Source: Arthrobacter sp. B2a2-09 (lineage in GTDB: Bacteria; Actinomycetota; Actinomycetes; Actinomycetales; Micrococcaceae). Taken from it: a stretch of 64,000 bases of DNA. The notes below the pieces were generated by a model. That model saw only the letters and a list, made by a program, of their open reading frames with translations. It was not told where the DNA came from and made no database searches. Positions 9,799 through 17,680 of the stretch are shown here, in pieces. How positions within the stretch are numbered: the stretch's first letter is position 1; each line of letters starts with the position of its first letter. Made by a program: the position numbers and the translations under genes. The stretch is from assembly GCF_027587375.1 (NCBI RefSeq), contig NZ_JAMXIC010000001.1, positions 310,001 through 374,000 of the forward strand, given 5' to 3'.

Positions 9799-11388
9799 AT
9801 GGCATCCGCAGGCATCACGGTGGGGGTATTGCTCGATAGCTTGGGCCCGGACATGGTGCGGCCCTTGGCATTGCCACACGGCACCTCGGTGCCGATCGGG
9901 TCGCCGTCGATCCATGACACGGACCAGACTCACGTGGAGTTGAGCGATACTGTGTTGCTGGTGCCGGGCCGCCCGAGCGCCGACCTGCTGGATTTGGCTG
10001 TGGACGCGCACGTCGCTGCAGTGGTGGTGCGTGCCGGGGCGGTCGACCCGGAGCAGCTGACGACGGCGGCCAATCGCGTCGGTATGACGCTGTTGCAGTG
10101 CAGTGAGGAGCTTTCTTGGGGCCAGCTGTATGTGCTGATCGACGCGCTGCGGGCGATCAGTGATCCAGGGCTCGAACAAGATGATCGGCGGGCGGCCGAC
10201 TTGTTCACACTGGCCAACGACATCGCTTTGCGCGCAGGCGGTGCGATTGCCATCGAGGACCTGTCGATGCGGGTTCTGGCGTACTCGACGATTCCAGGCC
10301 AGGAAGTTGACGATCTGCGGCGGGACGGGATCCTTGGGCGACGGGTGCCGGACCACCCAGCCAATGCCGAGGACTACGCCTCCATACTGCGCGCTGAAAC
10401 TGCGATTTGGAGCGTAGAACAGCCCGAGTTCCGGCCTCGGCTGGCCATCGCGGTCCGGGACGGCGGCGAAGCACTGGGCAGCATCTGGCTGCTGCAGGGC
10501 GAGAAGCCGTTGTCCGGGAAAGCCTCAGAGGTGCTGGCCGAAGGCGCTCGTCTGGCTGCTCCGCACTTGGCCAGACTGAAAGCCGCTGCGGACACCGACC
10601 GCCGACAGCGAGCGGAACGGTTGGGGCAGCTGTTCCGAGGAACAGGGCCGAACCGGCGGGTCGCGGAGTCGTTCGGGCTGCGCTTCGACGCCCCGGCCAC
10701 GGTGGTGGTGATCGGCCGGGTTGAGAACCTGCCGTCCCACTCGCGGGGGATGTCGGCGGAATCAGCTGCGGAGAATGTCAGCGATCTGTTGAGGATGGTG
10801 TTGTCTTCGTACCGGCTTCGGGCCGCCGCTGGATCACTCGAGGGTCAGGCGGTTGTTGTCATCGGCACAGCAGCTGACTCTCCGGTGCTGCAAACGATTA
10901 TTGCCACGGTGCTGGCCCGCTCTGCAGAGAGCGTTGGAGGTGGTTGGCGGGCCGGAATCAGCCGCACTCTGAACAGCGTGGCGGACGTGCCCGTCGGATT
11001 CACCCAGGCCAAACAGGCCCACGAAGTCGTGTCCGGGCCATTCGGCCGGGGCGAGATCGGCCAGCACAAGGACTTGGGGGCGTCGTTGTTCCTCTTGGAG
11101 GCGTTTGAGGCCCTGCAATTCCGTTCAGCCTTGGACGCCGAACCGCTGTCCGTGGTCGCGGATCACGACCATCGGCAGGGCACCGATTACGTCAAGACGC
11201 TGCGCAGTTGGATCGCGGCGCACTGCGATATCCCCCGCGCGGCGGAGGTGCTGGTGCTGCACCCGAACACCCTGCGGCACCGGCTGCGCCGAATGGCCGA
11301 GGTGGTAGACATCGAAGATCCCGATGTGCGGCTGGCACTGGCTTTGCAGTTGCGGATGCAGGAGATCAATACAAAGAGGATTGGCTGA
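9799..11388 (+). CDS. PucR-family transcriptional regulator
   Basis: About 529 residues. The N-terminal part resembles the PucR ligand-sensing region. The C-terminus carries the family helix-turn-helix (P-R-A-A-E-V-L-V-L-H-P-N-T-L-R-H-R-L-R-R), followed by D-P-D-V-R-L-A-L-A-L. I chose the ATG at 9799 because AAGGAAG stands about five bases upstream; the frame is open from a TTG at 9772. It lies 33 bases behind the D-aminoacylase and is followed by a terminator, so it is probably the last gene of the importer operon and its local regulator. PucR relatives often act as activators responding to the substrate of neighbouring catabolic genes; the ligand here is unknown. Confidence 0.88.
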   Translation: MASAGITVGVLLDSLGPDMVRPLALPHGTSVPIGSPSIHDTDQTHVELSDTVLLVPGRPSADLLDLAVDAHVAAVVVRAGAVDPEQLTTAANRVGMTLLQCSEELSWGQLYVLIDALRAISDPGLEQDDRRAADLFTLANDIALRAGGAIAIEDLSMRVLAYSTIPGQEVDDLRRDGILGRRVPDHPANAEDYASILRAETAIWSVEQPEFRPRLAIAVRDGGEALGSIWLLQGEKPLSGKASEVLAEGARLAAPHLARLKAAADTDRRQRAERLGQLFRGTGPNRRVAESFGLRFDAPATVVVIGRVENLPSHSRGMSAESAAENVSDLLRMVLSSYRLRAAAGSLEGQAVVVIGTAADSPVLQTIIATVLARSAESVGGGWRAGISRTLNSVADVPVGFTQAKQAHEVVSGPFGRGEIGQHKDLGASLFLLEAFEALQFRSALDAEPLSVVADHDHRQGTDYVKTLRSWIAAHCDIPRAAEVLVLHPNTLRHRLRRMAEVVDIEDPDVRLALALQLRMQEINTKRIG

Positions 11389-11399
11389 CACCAACCGGA

Positions 11400-11426
11400 G
11401 GAACTCGTGCAGCACGAGTTCCTTTT
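11400..11426 (+). terminator. Rho-independent terminator after the PucR gene
   Basis: The inverted repeat GGAACTCG / CGAGTTCC (with additional pairing across the centre) is followed directly by TTTT, twelve bases after the regulator stop codon. The near-perfect 23-base symmetry could also act as an operator, but the T-run and position favour termination. Confidence 0.7.
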
Positions 11427-11720
11427 CCAGCAGCTTTCCGGTACGAGGTCACCGAAAATCCTCAGGTACCACGGCGGCAGCTACAGCACGCTGATGGTCA
11501 ACTGTGACGAGGTGGCTGGCATGTTTCCTGCCAAGGTGGGCGACGGTGCTGTCTGGCAAATCTACGTCGGGTGGCCTCGGAGTACGGGGTCCTGTCCAGA
11601 TTCAGGGACTCGTTTCTTGGCTGGGGCGGCGGTTGGGATGTGGTGCGGCACAATGTGGTCGGGCTGAATGTTGCAGCTTAGGACAATCGGGCTGGCGTGG
11701 AGCTCTGGGAACATCGGGAT
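11427..11720. other. Noncoding stretch between regulator and S12 hydrolase
   Basis: About 290 bases. An 86-codon frame (11407-11667) overlaps the terminator hairpin, has no ribosome site and a composition unlike neighbouring genes, so I do not call it. The promoter of the next gene must lie here; none is obvious. Confidence 0.4.
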
Positions 11721-13286
11721 ATGACTCTTACGACGCAGTTATCCCAATTGTTAGACACTGTTGTTCGACCGGGTTGGCCGGGGGTGGCCGTCGGTGTTTA
11801 CTCCGATGGCAAGCTCCTGGAGCATGCCGAGGCCGGGCTGGCTTGTGTTGAATTTGACGTACCCGTCGCGGCGACCACCCGGTTTGATATTGCCTCGATG
11901 AGTAAGCATTTTGCGGCCACCGCGGTGTTGTTGTTGTGCCGGGACGGGCAGCTCTCACTCGATGATGACATCCGTACCTATTTGCCGGAGCTCAAGCTGA
12001 CCTCGAAAGTGACTGTGGGGCAGTGCTTGCGTCACACGGGCGGCGTGCCGGACTACCTGGCGCTGAGCCGGTTGGCTGGCCGGACGATGACCCGGATCAC
12101 CCAGAATCAGGTGCTTGCCTTCATCGCGGAGCTCACTGAGATCAACTTCGAGCCTGAGACCGACATCTCGTACTCCAATTCGGGTTATGTGCTGATCGCC
12201 TCGCTGATACACCGGATCAGCGGGAAGTCGTTGCGGGAATTTGCCGCCGAGCGGATCTTCGGGCCCCTGGGGATGGCCGAGACGTTCTTCCGGGATGACA
12301 GCCGGGAGGTGTTGCGGGACTTCGCCTATGGATATGAGGTCACCGACCATGGTGTGCGCAGGGCAGATTCTGAGGAATCTCTGGTTGGCGACGGCGCCCT
12401 GGTGACCAGCATTGCCGACCTCGGGCCGTGGTTCGGGTTCCTGCAGGACGGCCGGGTACTCGGTGTTGAGATCCGCGACGGGTTGCTGGCACAGGTGGGG
12501 CCAACTGGATCGAAGCCTCGGGAGTACGCCCATGGCCTGATTCATAGTGTGATCGGCGGCGAAGCGGTGTTCGGCCACGCCGGTGGCGTGCAGGGCTATA
12601 AGTCACAGTTGTTCTTTATGCCCAGCAGGAACCTGGGTGTTGCGCTGTTGACCAACAATTCTTCAGTGGACCCAGAGAGGATCGGTATTGAACTGCTGCT
12701 GCTGGCTACTGGCCTGTCTGCGGACGAGCCGAAAGAGTTTTTGGACGGATCGAACGCTGCGGCTGGCGTGGTCGGCTACTGGCAGGACGTGGGCGCCGAT
12801 GCCTTTGTCCGGGTCGAAGCCGAGAATGGGCGTATCCGACTCTCGAACGGGCACATGGGCGGTGAGTTTGTGTTGGCGGCAGATGGCACGTGGTACGGAC
12901 AAGGTAACGGTGCAAGCTTGCGGCTGTCGCGGTCTGGGGAGTCATTCACGTTGGGAATATTGTCGTCGCCTTGGCGCGATCGTAGTTACCGTCGCTGCGA
13001 GCCGCCCCTCGCCAATACATCCTTAGCGCCCGCGGTCTACCGGAGCCCGGAACTGGGGACGTTGATCACGGTGGCTGGGAACGATATGGCTGAGATCGGA
13101 TTGGATCTCGTCGCTTCTGTTGAGCCAGGACCGGCTGGTACGTTTTCCGCGGCAGGCATCGTCCTTCGACCGGATGGCGATGACCTGTTGGTCAGCAGTA
13201 ACGGCGCCGGCCGGCTGCGGTACCAGCGGCAGAGCGACGATACGGTCCCGGTTGGTGTGCCGGCAGGTCTAAATCTGTCCGACTAG
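11721..13286 (+). CDS. D-aminopeptidase-like S12 serine hydrolase
   Basis: 521 residues. The catalytic set of the penicillin-recognising family is present: S59-x-x-K62 (S-M-S-K), Y151-x-N153 (Y-S-N) and H286 (G-H-A-G-G). Length, spacing and a C-terminal extension of about 180 residues rich in beta strands match the three-domain D-aminopeptidase (DAP) of Ochrobactrum anthropi, whose residues I recall as S62, K65, Y153, N155 and H287. Such enzymes release N-terminal D-residues; related proteins are esterases or DD-peptidases. No signal peptide. I took the ATG at 11721; a GTG at 11697 is in frame, and neither has a strong ribosome site. The D-aminoacylase next door supports the D-specific reading. 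Confidence 0.82.
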   Translation: MTLTTQLSQLLDTVVRPGWPGVAVGVYSDGKLLEHAEAGLACVEFDVPVAATTRFDIASMSKHFAATAVLLLCRDGQLSLDDDIRTYLPELKLTSKVTVGQCLRHTGGVPDYLALSRLAGRTMTRITQNQVLAFIAELTEINFEPETDISYSNSGYVLIASLIHRISGKSLREFAAERIFGPLGMAETFFRDDSREVLRDFAYGYEVTDHGVRRADSEESLVGDGALVTSIADLGPWFGFLQDGRVLGVEIRDGLLAQVGPTGSKPREYAHGLIHSVIGGEAVFGHAGGVQGYKSQLFFMPSRNLGVALLTNNSSVDPERIGIELLLLATGLSADEPKEFLDGSNAAAGVVGYWQDVGADAFVRVEAENGRIRLSNGHMGGEFVLAADGTWYGQGNGASLRLSRSGESFTLGILSSPWRDRSYRRCEPPLANTSLAPAVYRSPELGTLITVAGNDMAEIGLDLVASVEPGPAGTFSAAGIVLRPDGDDLLVSSNGAGRLRYQRQSDDTVPVGVPAGLNLSD

Positions 13287-13320
13287 CATTTGGGGGACGG
13301 ACAGGCGACCACCCGTAAAG

Positions 13321-13366
13321 GAGCATCGGGGTGGGAAGGACATTAGACCTTCCCACCCCGATGCTC
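13321..13366 (+). terminator. Strong hairpin terminator after the S12 hydrolase
   Basis: A perfect 19-base-pair stem (13321-13339 with 13348-13366) and 8-base loop stand 34 bases after the stop codon. The trailing T-run is short (TTGT), but the stem is long and GC-rich. Confidence 0.8.
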
Positions 13367-13579
13367 TTGTCAGACGAGCGGCTATCGCGCTAGAGCGTGT
13401 CTTCCAATTGGCGGCGTGGCTGGGTCGCGCCATGGAGCGCGACCTGCCGGTAGTGACAGCGAGATACTTCTTGGCTCGGACCGCAGATGCTGGTCCGGGT
13501 CGAGCGATGGTTGGGAATTCCCGGCCAATAGGCCACAGGCACAATCAATTCAGAGAATTGCGATAAGAAGGGCATCTCC

Positions 13580-13795
13580 ATGGGAGAGCATCCAGCTTGG
13601 GCGGCTTTGGCCGGGGAGTACGTCCAAGTTCAGAAAGAGGGTCGAACTATCCGGACCGGGTACGTCAAGGACGTCGTCGCTGCTGCGGACGCTCTCTGGC
13701 TGGAAGCCTGCGGCGTCGAACCTCGAACCCTGTATGAAAAAGCGCACGGCTATGTTGTCCTACCTATCCGACCCAGCGAGCTCGGCACGGTATGA
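13580..13795 (+). CDS. Small hypothetical protein (71 aa)
   Basis: A 71-residue acidic protein without membrane segment or recognised domain, starting at ATG 13580 with a purine-rich AAGAAGGG upstream. Its stop overlaps the start of the next small gene by four bases (ATGA), and both keep a normal high-GC codon pattern, which argues that the pair is real and co-translated. Function not recognised. Confidence 0.5.
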   Translation: MGEHPAWAALAGEYVQVQKEGRTIRTGYVKDVVAAADALWLEACGVEPRTLYEKAHGYVVLPIRPSELGTV

Positions 13796-14019
13796 ACATG
13801 CAGGAGGTTGAACACATCGAAATCAAGGTCCATGACAGGGCCTCCATGGACTACTGCATCACTGCGGCGGTCGACCGGATGATCGAGAGCGCTGGACGGC
13901 AACAGACGCGCGGCATCCTGGTGACCCGGCTCGGAGACGGGCACTTCGTCGTCGGTCTCAGCAATGCTGTCCCCTTTGGTTACACAGAGCAACTCGATCT
14001 GCGACGCCAAACCACCTGA
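13792..14019 (+). CDS. Small hypothetical protein (75 aa)
   Basis: 75 residues, soluble, no recognised domain. The hydrophobic/charged alternation (H-I-E-I-K-V-H-D) and the late V-T-R-L-G-D-G-H-F-V-V-G-L stretch suggest a compact alpha/beta fold. ATG at 13792 overlaps the preceding stop by four bases, so translation is probably coupled. It sits between the D-aminopeptidase-like gene and the GNAT gene; any tie to D-amino-acid metabolism is unproven. Confidence 0.5.
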   Translation: MNMQEVEHIEIKVHDRASMDYCITAAVDRMIESAGRQQTRGILVTRLGDGHFVVGLSNAVPFGYTEQLDLRRQTT

Positions 14020-14570
14020 TGGTCGGCGGATACTGCTCCGCCCTTCCACCCTGTCGGGCGCAAAGGTACCTGTCGGGAGTGCCTTGCGCTGAAGCTTGTG
14101 TCTTAGCGGACAACTACGAAGAATCAATGCCTCGTTGGACTTGATCTACTCCGCTGCAATCACGGGAGCCGTGGGCCAACGCCGACGTCGTGGGTGGACA
14201 CGGTGTCGCCAGTCTTGGCCTCTGTGCCAGTGCCAGGTCCATAACGACGGGGTTCATGGGGAAGGCACCTTTCGGAAGTCATTCGGCTCTGTGCGCACAG
14301 TAGCGGCCAGCCGGTCCTTCGCCTTCATTGTTGAGATCGCCGGGAAAAGTAGAACCGGCTTAACCCAGGCACTGGCTTAGCTGGTTCTGGACACAAATTC
14401 GTCCCCTCACACCAAGGAACAACCATGTCATTAGGTCAGCGGGACTTCGACCGGCAGTAGCAACAATTTGGTCTAGGCCGACGGTGCGTTGTTCTCACGG
14501 ACTAGCAGTACGGCAACTGTTGGTCCGGACGGCCAAAGCCAGAAGCCCCTATTCGAACAAAGATGGAGTC
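14020..14570. other. 550-base stretch without a supported gene
   Basis: Only short frames occur (for example 94 codons at 14096-14380) with no ribosome site and unusual Arg/Trp/Cys-rich translations. I recognise no gene fragment. It may be decayed coding DNA, since a clearly dead gene lies 1 kb downstream, or a long leader of the next gene. Confidence 0.35.
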
Positions 14571-15440
14571 ATGTCACTCAATCTCGACGCCCGCTCTTTG
14601 GCCGAGCGGGCCACGTTCACTGCTGCCTCTGCGGCGGCCAAGGCCAACGTCCGAATCGTCGACGAGCACCACCGTGAAAGGCTCCAAGACATCGAAGGGC
14701 TGTTGGTGGCCATCTGGGGGAGGTCTCCCCATGGAGCCCCGATTCCGTTTGACCTGCTCCGCAGCATTTCCCACGCCGGGTGCAATGTATCCGCGGCCTA
14801 CACCCCGGACGGAGCACTGTGCGGGGCCGCGGCGGCCATTATCTCTCCCGAGGGGTCCACGTATTCGCTGATAGCCGGGGTGCTTCCCGGCATTGCAGAC
14901 AAAGGTGTGGGTTTCGCCCTCAAACAACACCAACGGGCTTGGTCGCTGGCACGCGGAATCGAAACCATGACATGGACCTTCGATCCTCTGGTCAGCCGGA
15001 ACGCGCGCTTCAATCTGTCCAAACTTGGTGCTGTTACTTCCGTGTACAAGAGGAACTTCTACGGCGCAATGCAGGACGACATCAACGCCAACGATGAATC
15101 GGACAGGCTCGTGGCGGTCTGGCCGCTGTCCTCGGCGCGGAGCATCAAGTGCAGCGAAGGCCTGGCCGACGACGTGAGCGTGCCGCAGGGTGCGTTGAGC
15201 AGTGTTCTGGAATACGGGCCTGACTCAAAGCCGGCGCTCCTGCAATCGGAAGGTAACCTTTGGTGCCGGGCGCCACACGACATTGTCGCGCTGAGGGGAT
15301 CCGACGCCCAGGAAGCAGCGTTGTGGCGGTTGCAGCTCCGCGAAATTTTGGAGGCCGCTTTCGCATCCGGCTATGCCGCTTCGGGAGTGACCCGGACTGG
15401 CTGGTACAAGCTCACACCTGCTTCAACCACCACCCAGTAG
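14571..15440 (+). CDS. GNAT-superfamily acyltransferase-like protein (COG3375 type)
   Basis: About 289 residues from the ATG at 14571 (GGAG directly upstream; the frame is open to 14484). The pattern (L-L-V-A-I-W-G, G-A-A-A-A-I, G-V-G-F-A-L-K-Q-H-Q-R-A-W-S-L-A-R-G, T-W-T-F-D-P-L-V-S-R-N-A) matches the uncharacterised GNAT-like family often found beside MenC/N-acylamino-acid-racemase genes. The R-N-A-x-F-N-L-x-K-L-G segment is its hallmark. It would transfer an acyl group from CoA. An enolase-superfamily gene follows 440 bases downstream. In Geobacillus kaustophilus a GNAT succinyltransferase and N-succinylamino-acid racemase turn D- into L-amino acids, and the pairing here invites the same reading. 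Confidence 0.7.
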   Translation: MSLNLDARSLAERATFTAASAAAKANVRIVDEHHRERLQDIEGLLVAIWGRSPHGAPIPFDLLRSISHAGCNVSAAYTPDGALCGAAAAIISPEGSTYSLIAGVLPGIADKGVGFALKQHQRAWSLARGIETMTWTFDPLVSRNARFNLSKLGAVTSVYKRNFYGAMQDDINANDESDRLVAVWPLSSARSIKCSEGLADDVSVPQGALSSVLEYGPDSKPALLQSEGNLWCRAPHDIVALRGSDAQEAALWRLQLREILEAAFASGYAASGVTRTGWYKLTPASTTTQ

Positions 15441-15545
15441 CCGAATAACAGCTATAAACAATCCAATTCATGAGGACCTTGACCCGGAGCCGGGGGAATT
15501 TTTGGATGTCCCAGTCGGGGTTCATGTTCGTGCCACCATGATTTC

Positions 15546-15710
15546 ATGGCGGTCAATACCGATAGCCCATGGACCGGCTACGCGGCGCGAAGGCTTGTGC
15601 GCGTTGTTGTTTCACTCTGGATTCTGGTCACGGCGTCATTCCTCAAGATCCACGGTCTTGCAGGGCACCCGGTCAGAGCAACGTGGTTACTTCAGCTCAG
15701 TTACTCGTGA
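15546..15710 (+). pseudogene. Remnant of a DppB-type permease N-terminus
   Basis: A 54-codon frame starting at ATG 15546 reads as the first helix of a peptide-transporter permease: A-R-R-L-V-R-V-V-V-S-L-W-I-L-V-T-A-S-F, then I-H-G-L-A-G-H-P-V-R-A. This recalls the family N-terminus (R-R-L...S-L-W-V-L-...F-x-x-I-H-x-x-P-G-D-P-V-R-A). It then stops at 15710, and the remaining 250 codons of such a gene are missing. The rest of 15441-15879 holds no other recognisable coding. It looks like the stub of a second peptide importer lost by deletion. Confidence 0.55.
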
Positions 15711-15879
15711 GACATTATCGGCTTCGTCGCCTTGCCCGGGTGGGCGGACTTTCCTGGACGCTCCAAAGATACGTTTTGCTGCCACACTCCAGCTCTGCAT
15801 CCTGGCCCTCCGCTCCGCGTGACCTCGTCAAACAGGAGCGTTTGGCTGTGCATTTTTTACTAGTGGATAGGAGCCACCC

Positions 15880-16992
15880 ATGAAGATCTCTCGCGCCACC
15901 ATCACTCTGATCGATGTTCCGTTGCTGGAGCCCTTTGTGGTCTCCTACGCGTCTTACGCGTCGATGCCCAGCGTCATCCTCACCTTGGAGACCGATGACG
16001 GGCTGGTTGGCTACGGCGAGAGCGTGCCTGACGGACATATCACCGGCGAGACACCGACCGGCGCCGTCGAAGCCCTCAAAACAGAACTGCTGCCTGCAGT
16101 TCTTGGTCTGGATCCGCGGGACATCACCGCCATTCACCAGCGCCTCAACGCAGCCCTCAAGGGCTGTGGCGCCGCCAAAGCGGCAATCGACATCGCCTGT
16201 TGGGATCTTGCCGGCAAAGCCGCGGGGCGTCCCATTTACTCATTGCTGGGTGGGCGCCGGCCCGAACAGCCAACCATCGCTCGCGTCATGAGCATTCTGG
16301 CCCCGGAAGTTCTCGCCGAGCAGGCAATCCACGCCAAGCACGAGGGCTACCGCCACCTCAAGATGAAGCTCGGTGGGGGAGACGGGCAGGACATCGAGCG
16401 GGTGCGGGCCGTGCGGGCTGCCATCGGGAACGACCTGAGAATCCGTGTTGATGCCAACCAAGGCTGGGCGGACCCAGCCATGGCACGCACCATGATCAAG
16501 GCGTTGGAACCGTTTGACGTTGACTGGGTGGAACAGCCGATCCTTGCCGATGATATTGATGGCTTCCTCCTGGTGCGGCAGAACACGGGGATGAGGCTGA
16601 TGGCCGACGAGGCGGTGGTGGATGCCCACGATCTTGCGCACTTCGTCCGGGACCGTTCCGTGGATATGGTCAACCTCAAGCTGATGAAGAGCGGCGGCAT
16701 CACGCCGTGCCATCGGCTGGCAACGCAAGCGGAACTCGGGGGACTCAAGGTCCAGATCGGTTCGATGCTGGAGACAAGCATTGCCTCCTCCGCGGGCTTC
16801 CATCTGGCGCTGAGCCATCCGAATATCGTTTCGACGGAGCTGTCCGGCCCGATGAGGTTCGCTAAAGAGCCGGGCGATTTGCAGTACGACATTCCAGAGG
16901 TCCAGATCACAGAAAAACCAGGGCTTGGCGTTGACGTGGACGTGGATGTGCTGGCAGAACTCACGGTGAGCGAGTGCGAGGTTTCAGCGTGA
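15880..16992 (+). CDS. Enolase-superfamily enzyme, MLE subgroup (amino-acid/dipeptide racemase-epimerase or cycloisomerase)
   Basis: 370 residues, full length. Catalytic lysines K161 and K163 (L-K-M-K-L), metal ligands D191 (V-D-A-N), E218 (V-E-Q-P) and D243 (A-D-E-A), and opposing base K267 (N-L-K) match the muconate-lactonizing-enzyme subgroup that includes L-Ala-D/L-Glu epimerase and N-succinylamino-acid racemase. The C-terminal D-x-D that binds the dipeptide ammonium group in classical epimerases is replaced by E-L-S-G-P, closer to the E-L-F-G-P of cycloisomerases and acylamino-acid racemases. ATG at 15880 has AGGAG upstream. With a GNAT gene in front and D-specific hydrolases nearby, racemisation of N-acylated D-amino acids is my preferred guess; a cycloisomerase or betaine epimerase remains possible. 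Confidence 0.75.
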   Translation: MKISRATITLIDVPLLEPFVVSYASYASMPSVILTLETDDGLVGYGESVPDGHITGETPTGAVEALKTELLPAVLGLDPRDITAIHQRLNAALKGCGAAKAAIDIACWDLAGKAAGRPIYSLLGGRRPEQPTIARVMSILAPEVLAEQAIHAKHEGYRHLKMKLGGGDGQDIERVRAVRAAIGNDLRIRVDANQGWADPAMARTMIKALEPFDVDWVEQPILADDIDGFLLVRQNTGMRLMADEAVVDAHDLAHFVRDRSVDMVNLKLMKSGGITPCHRLATQAELGGLKVQIGSMLETSIASSAGFHLALSHPNIVSTELSGPMRFAKEPGDLQYDIPEVQITEKPGLGVDVDVDVLAELTVSECEVSA

Positions 16993-17253
16993 ACGGCGCA
17001 AAGGAGCATCACGAAAACGGACATACGAGGGGCATCTCACGAAACGGAATTTCGAGATGGTCCCGAACATCGATAACCGGCATGCACGGGTATTCGTGGG
17101 ACGGGAGTAGCCCGCACTAAAGCCACCGCCTTTGCGAGCGATTCCAAATCGACAGGCTTGCCTTCCTCGGTCCATAACGGTCCCGAACCGTAATCCCGCC
17201 AGAACTCCAGTCGCGTCAAGATTCGAGTATCTCCCGACGACGAACGGGCGGGG
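16993..17253. other. Junk between the epimerase-like gene and the transposon relic
   Basis: No intact gene. The minus strand at 17110-17219 encodes the start of a small actinobacterial-type protein (L-E-F-W-R-D-Y-G-S-G-P-L-W) that breaks off at 17109, where a repeat shared with 17681-17711 begins. Near 17010-17060 two related purine-rich motifs (CACGAAAACGG and CACGAAACGG) occur; their role is unknown. The stretch appears to be an assembly of rearrangement debris. Confidence 0.4.
17079..17109. repeat. 31-bp imperfect repeat, copy 1
   Basis: Starts GGCATGC, continues CGGGTATTC and ends CGGGAGTA; 28 of 31 bases equal the copy at 17681-17711. A shorter related piece beginning ACTGGCATGCGC recurs at 18421. 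The copies bracket the tnsA relic and a small orphan gene, so they may be recombination or excision scars. Confidence 0.55.
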
Positions 17254-17582
17254 TTAAGCAGACACGTCGTGTCGGTAGCCCGAGAGCCATCTCAGATTTG
17301 CCAGATAGACACGGGGGAGTCCACCCACACGCTTGTACCTCCAACCAAGTCCACCGCAGAGGGAACCGGTCGCCTCAAAGATTTCGCGAGCTTGAAATCG
17401 ATCCTGAACGGCTGGGAGGCGATGCCGATGATTTTCGGGGCGCGGTCCATGCTCATCAGATGGTCGCGTTCAAGCCACGATTCATACGGAACCATCCGTC
17501 CGTTGGTTGAGCACCACCATTCGCCGGAGAAATTACGCTGACCCTTGTATGAGGCGGTCGACCGGACCGGAGCGACGGACAA
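17254..17582 (-). pseudogene. Broken tnsA-like endonuclease gene (relic of a second Tn7-like element)
   Basis: The first part translates to a TnsA-like N-terminus (K-G-Q-R-N-F-S-G, then Y-E-S-W-L-E-R-D-H-L) identical at 35 of 52 positions to the intact TnsA at 19990-20754. Near 17386-17395 the frame breaks, and another frame carries the matching C-terminal part (R-V-G-G-L-P-R, A-N-L-R-W-L-S-G-Y-R-H), 27 of 39 identical. About 38 residues, including the region of the catalytic aspartate, are deleted at the junction, so the gene cannot be active. It is oriented opposite to the intact element. Confidence 0.85.
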
Positions 17583-17628
17583 TGCGTCAAATTAGGTGGA
17601 CCTGCGACACCTTAGATGGAAAAGGACA
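17583..17628 (-). repeat. Left end of the relic Tn7-like element
   Basis: Read on the minus strand from 17628 this begins TGTCCTTTTCCATCTAAGGT, matching the intact element's left terminus at 16 of 20 positions. It contains two repeats of the pattern GCG-(T/A)-CA...TTAG-(G/A)-TGG on the plus strand at about 17584 and 17604. It lies directly upstream of the broken tnsA, as expected for the tnsA-side end. Confidence 0.7.
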
Positions 17629-17640
17629 GTTATGAATCCA

Positions 17641-17674
17641 CAGGAGTTCTCGCAACCACTTCTACTCCCGTACT
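17641..17674 (+). repeat. 34-bp direct repeat, copy 1
   Basis: Begins CAGGAGTTCTCGCAACC and is identical over 34 bases to 19715-19748. After it the two copies diverge: this one runs into the GGCATGC repeat at 17681, the other into the dif-like site. The copies flank two small genes and a truncated recombinase, which suggests duplication or site-specific insertion. Confidence 0.85.
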
Positions 17675-17680
17675 TTAACT

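Noticed and set aside
11407..11667. 86-codon frame after the PucR gene
   Set aside because: Starts inside the terminator hairpin, has no ribosome site and an odd composition.
14096..14380. 94-codon frame before the GNAT gene
   Set aside because: No ribosome site, Trp/Cys/Arg-rich translation, no resemblance to a family.
15502..15822. 106-codon frame before the epimerase-like gene
   Set aside because: Out of frame with the recognisable DppB stub in the same DNA; composition not protein-like.
17292..17582. Independent 96-codon gene on the minus strand
   Set aside because: Its N-terminal part is a TnsA fragment and the C-terminal part is a frameshifted tail; it is a pseudogene.
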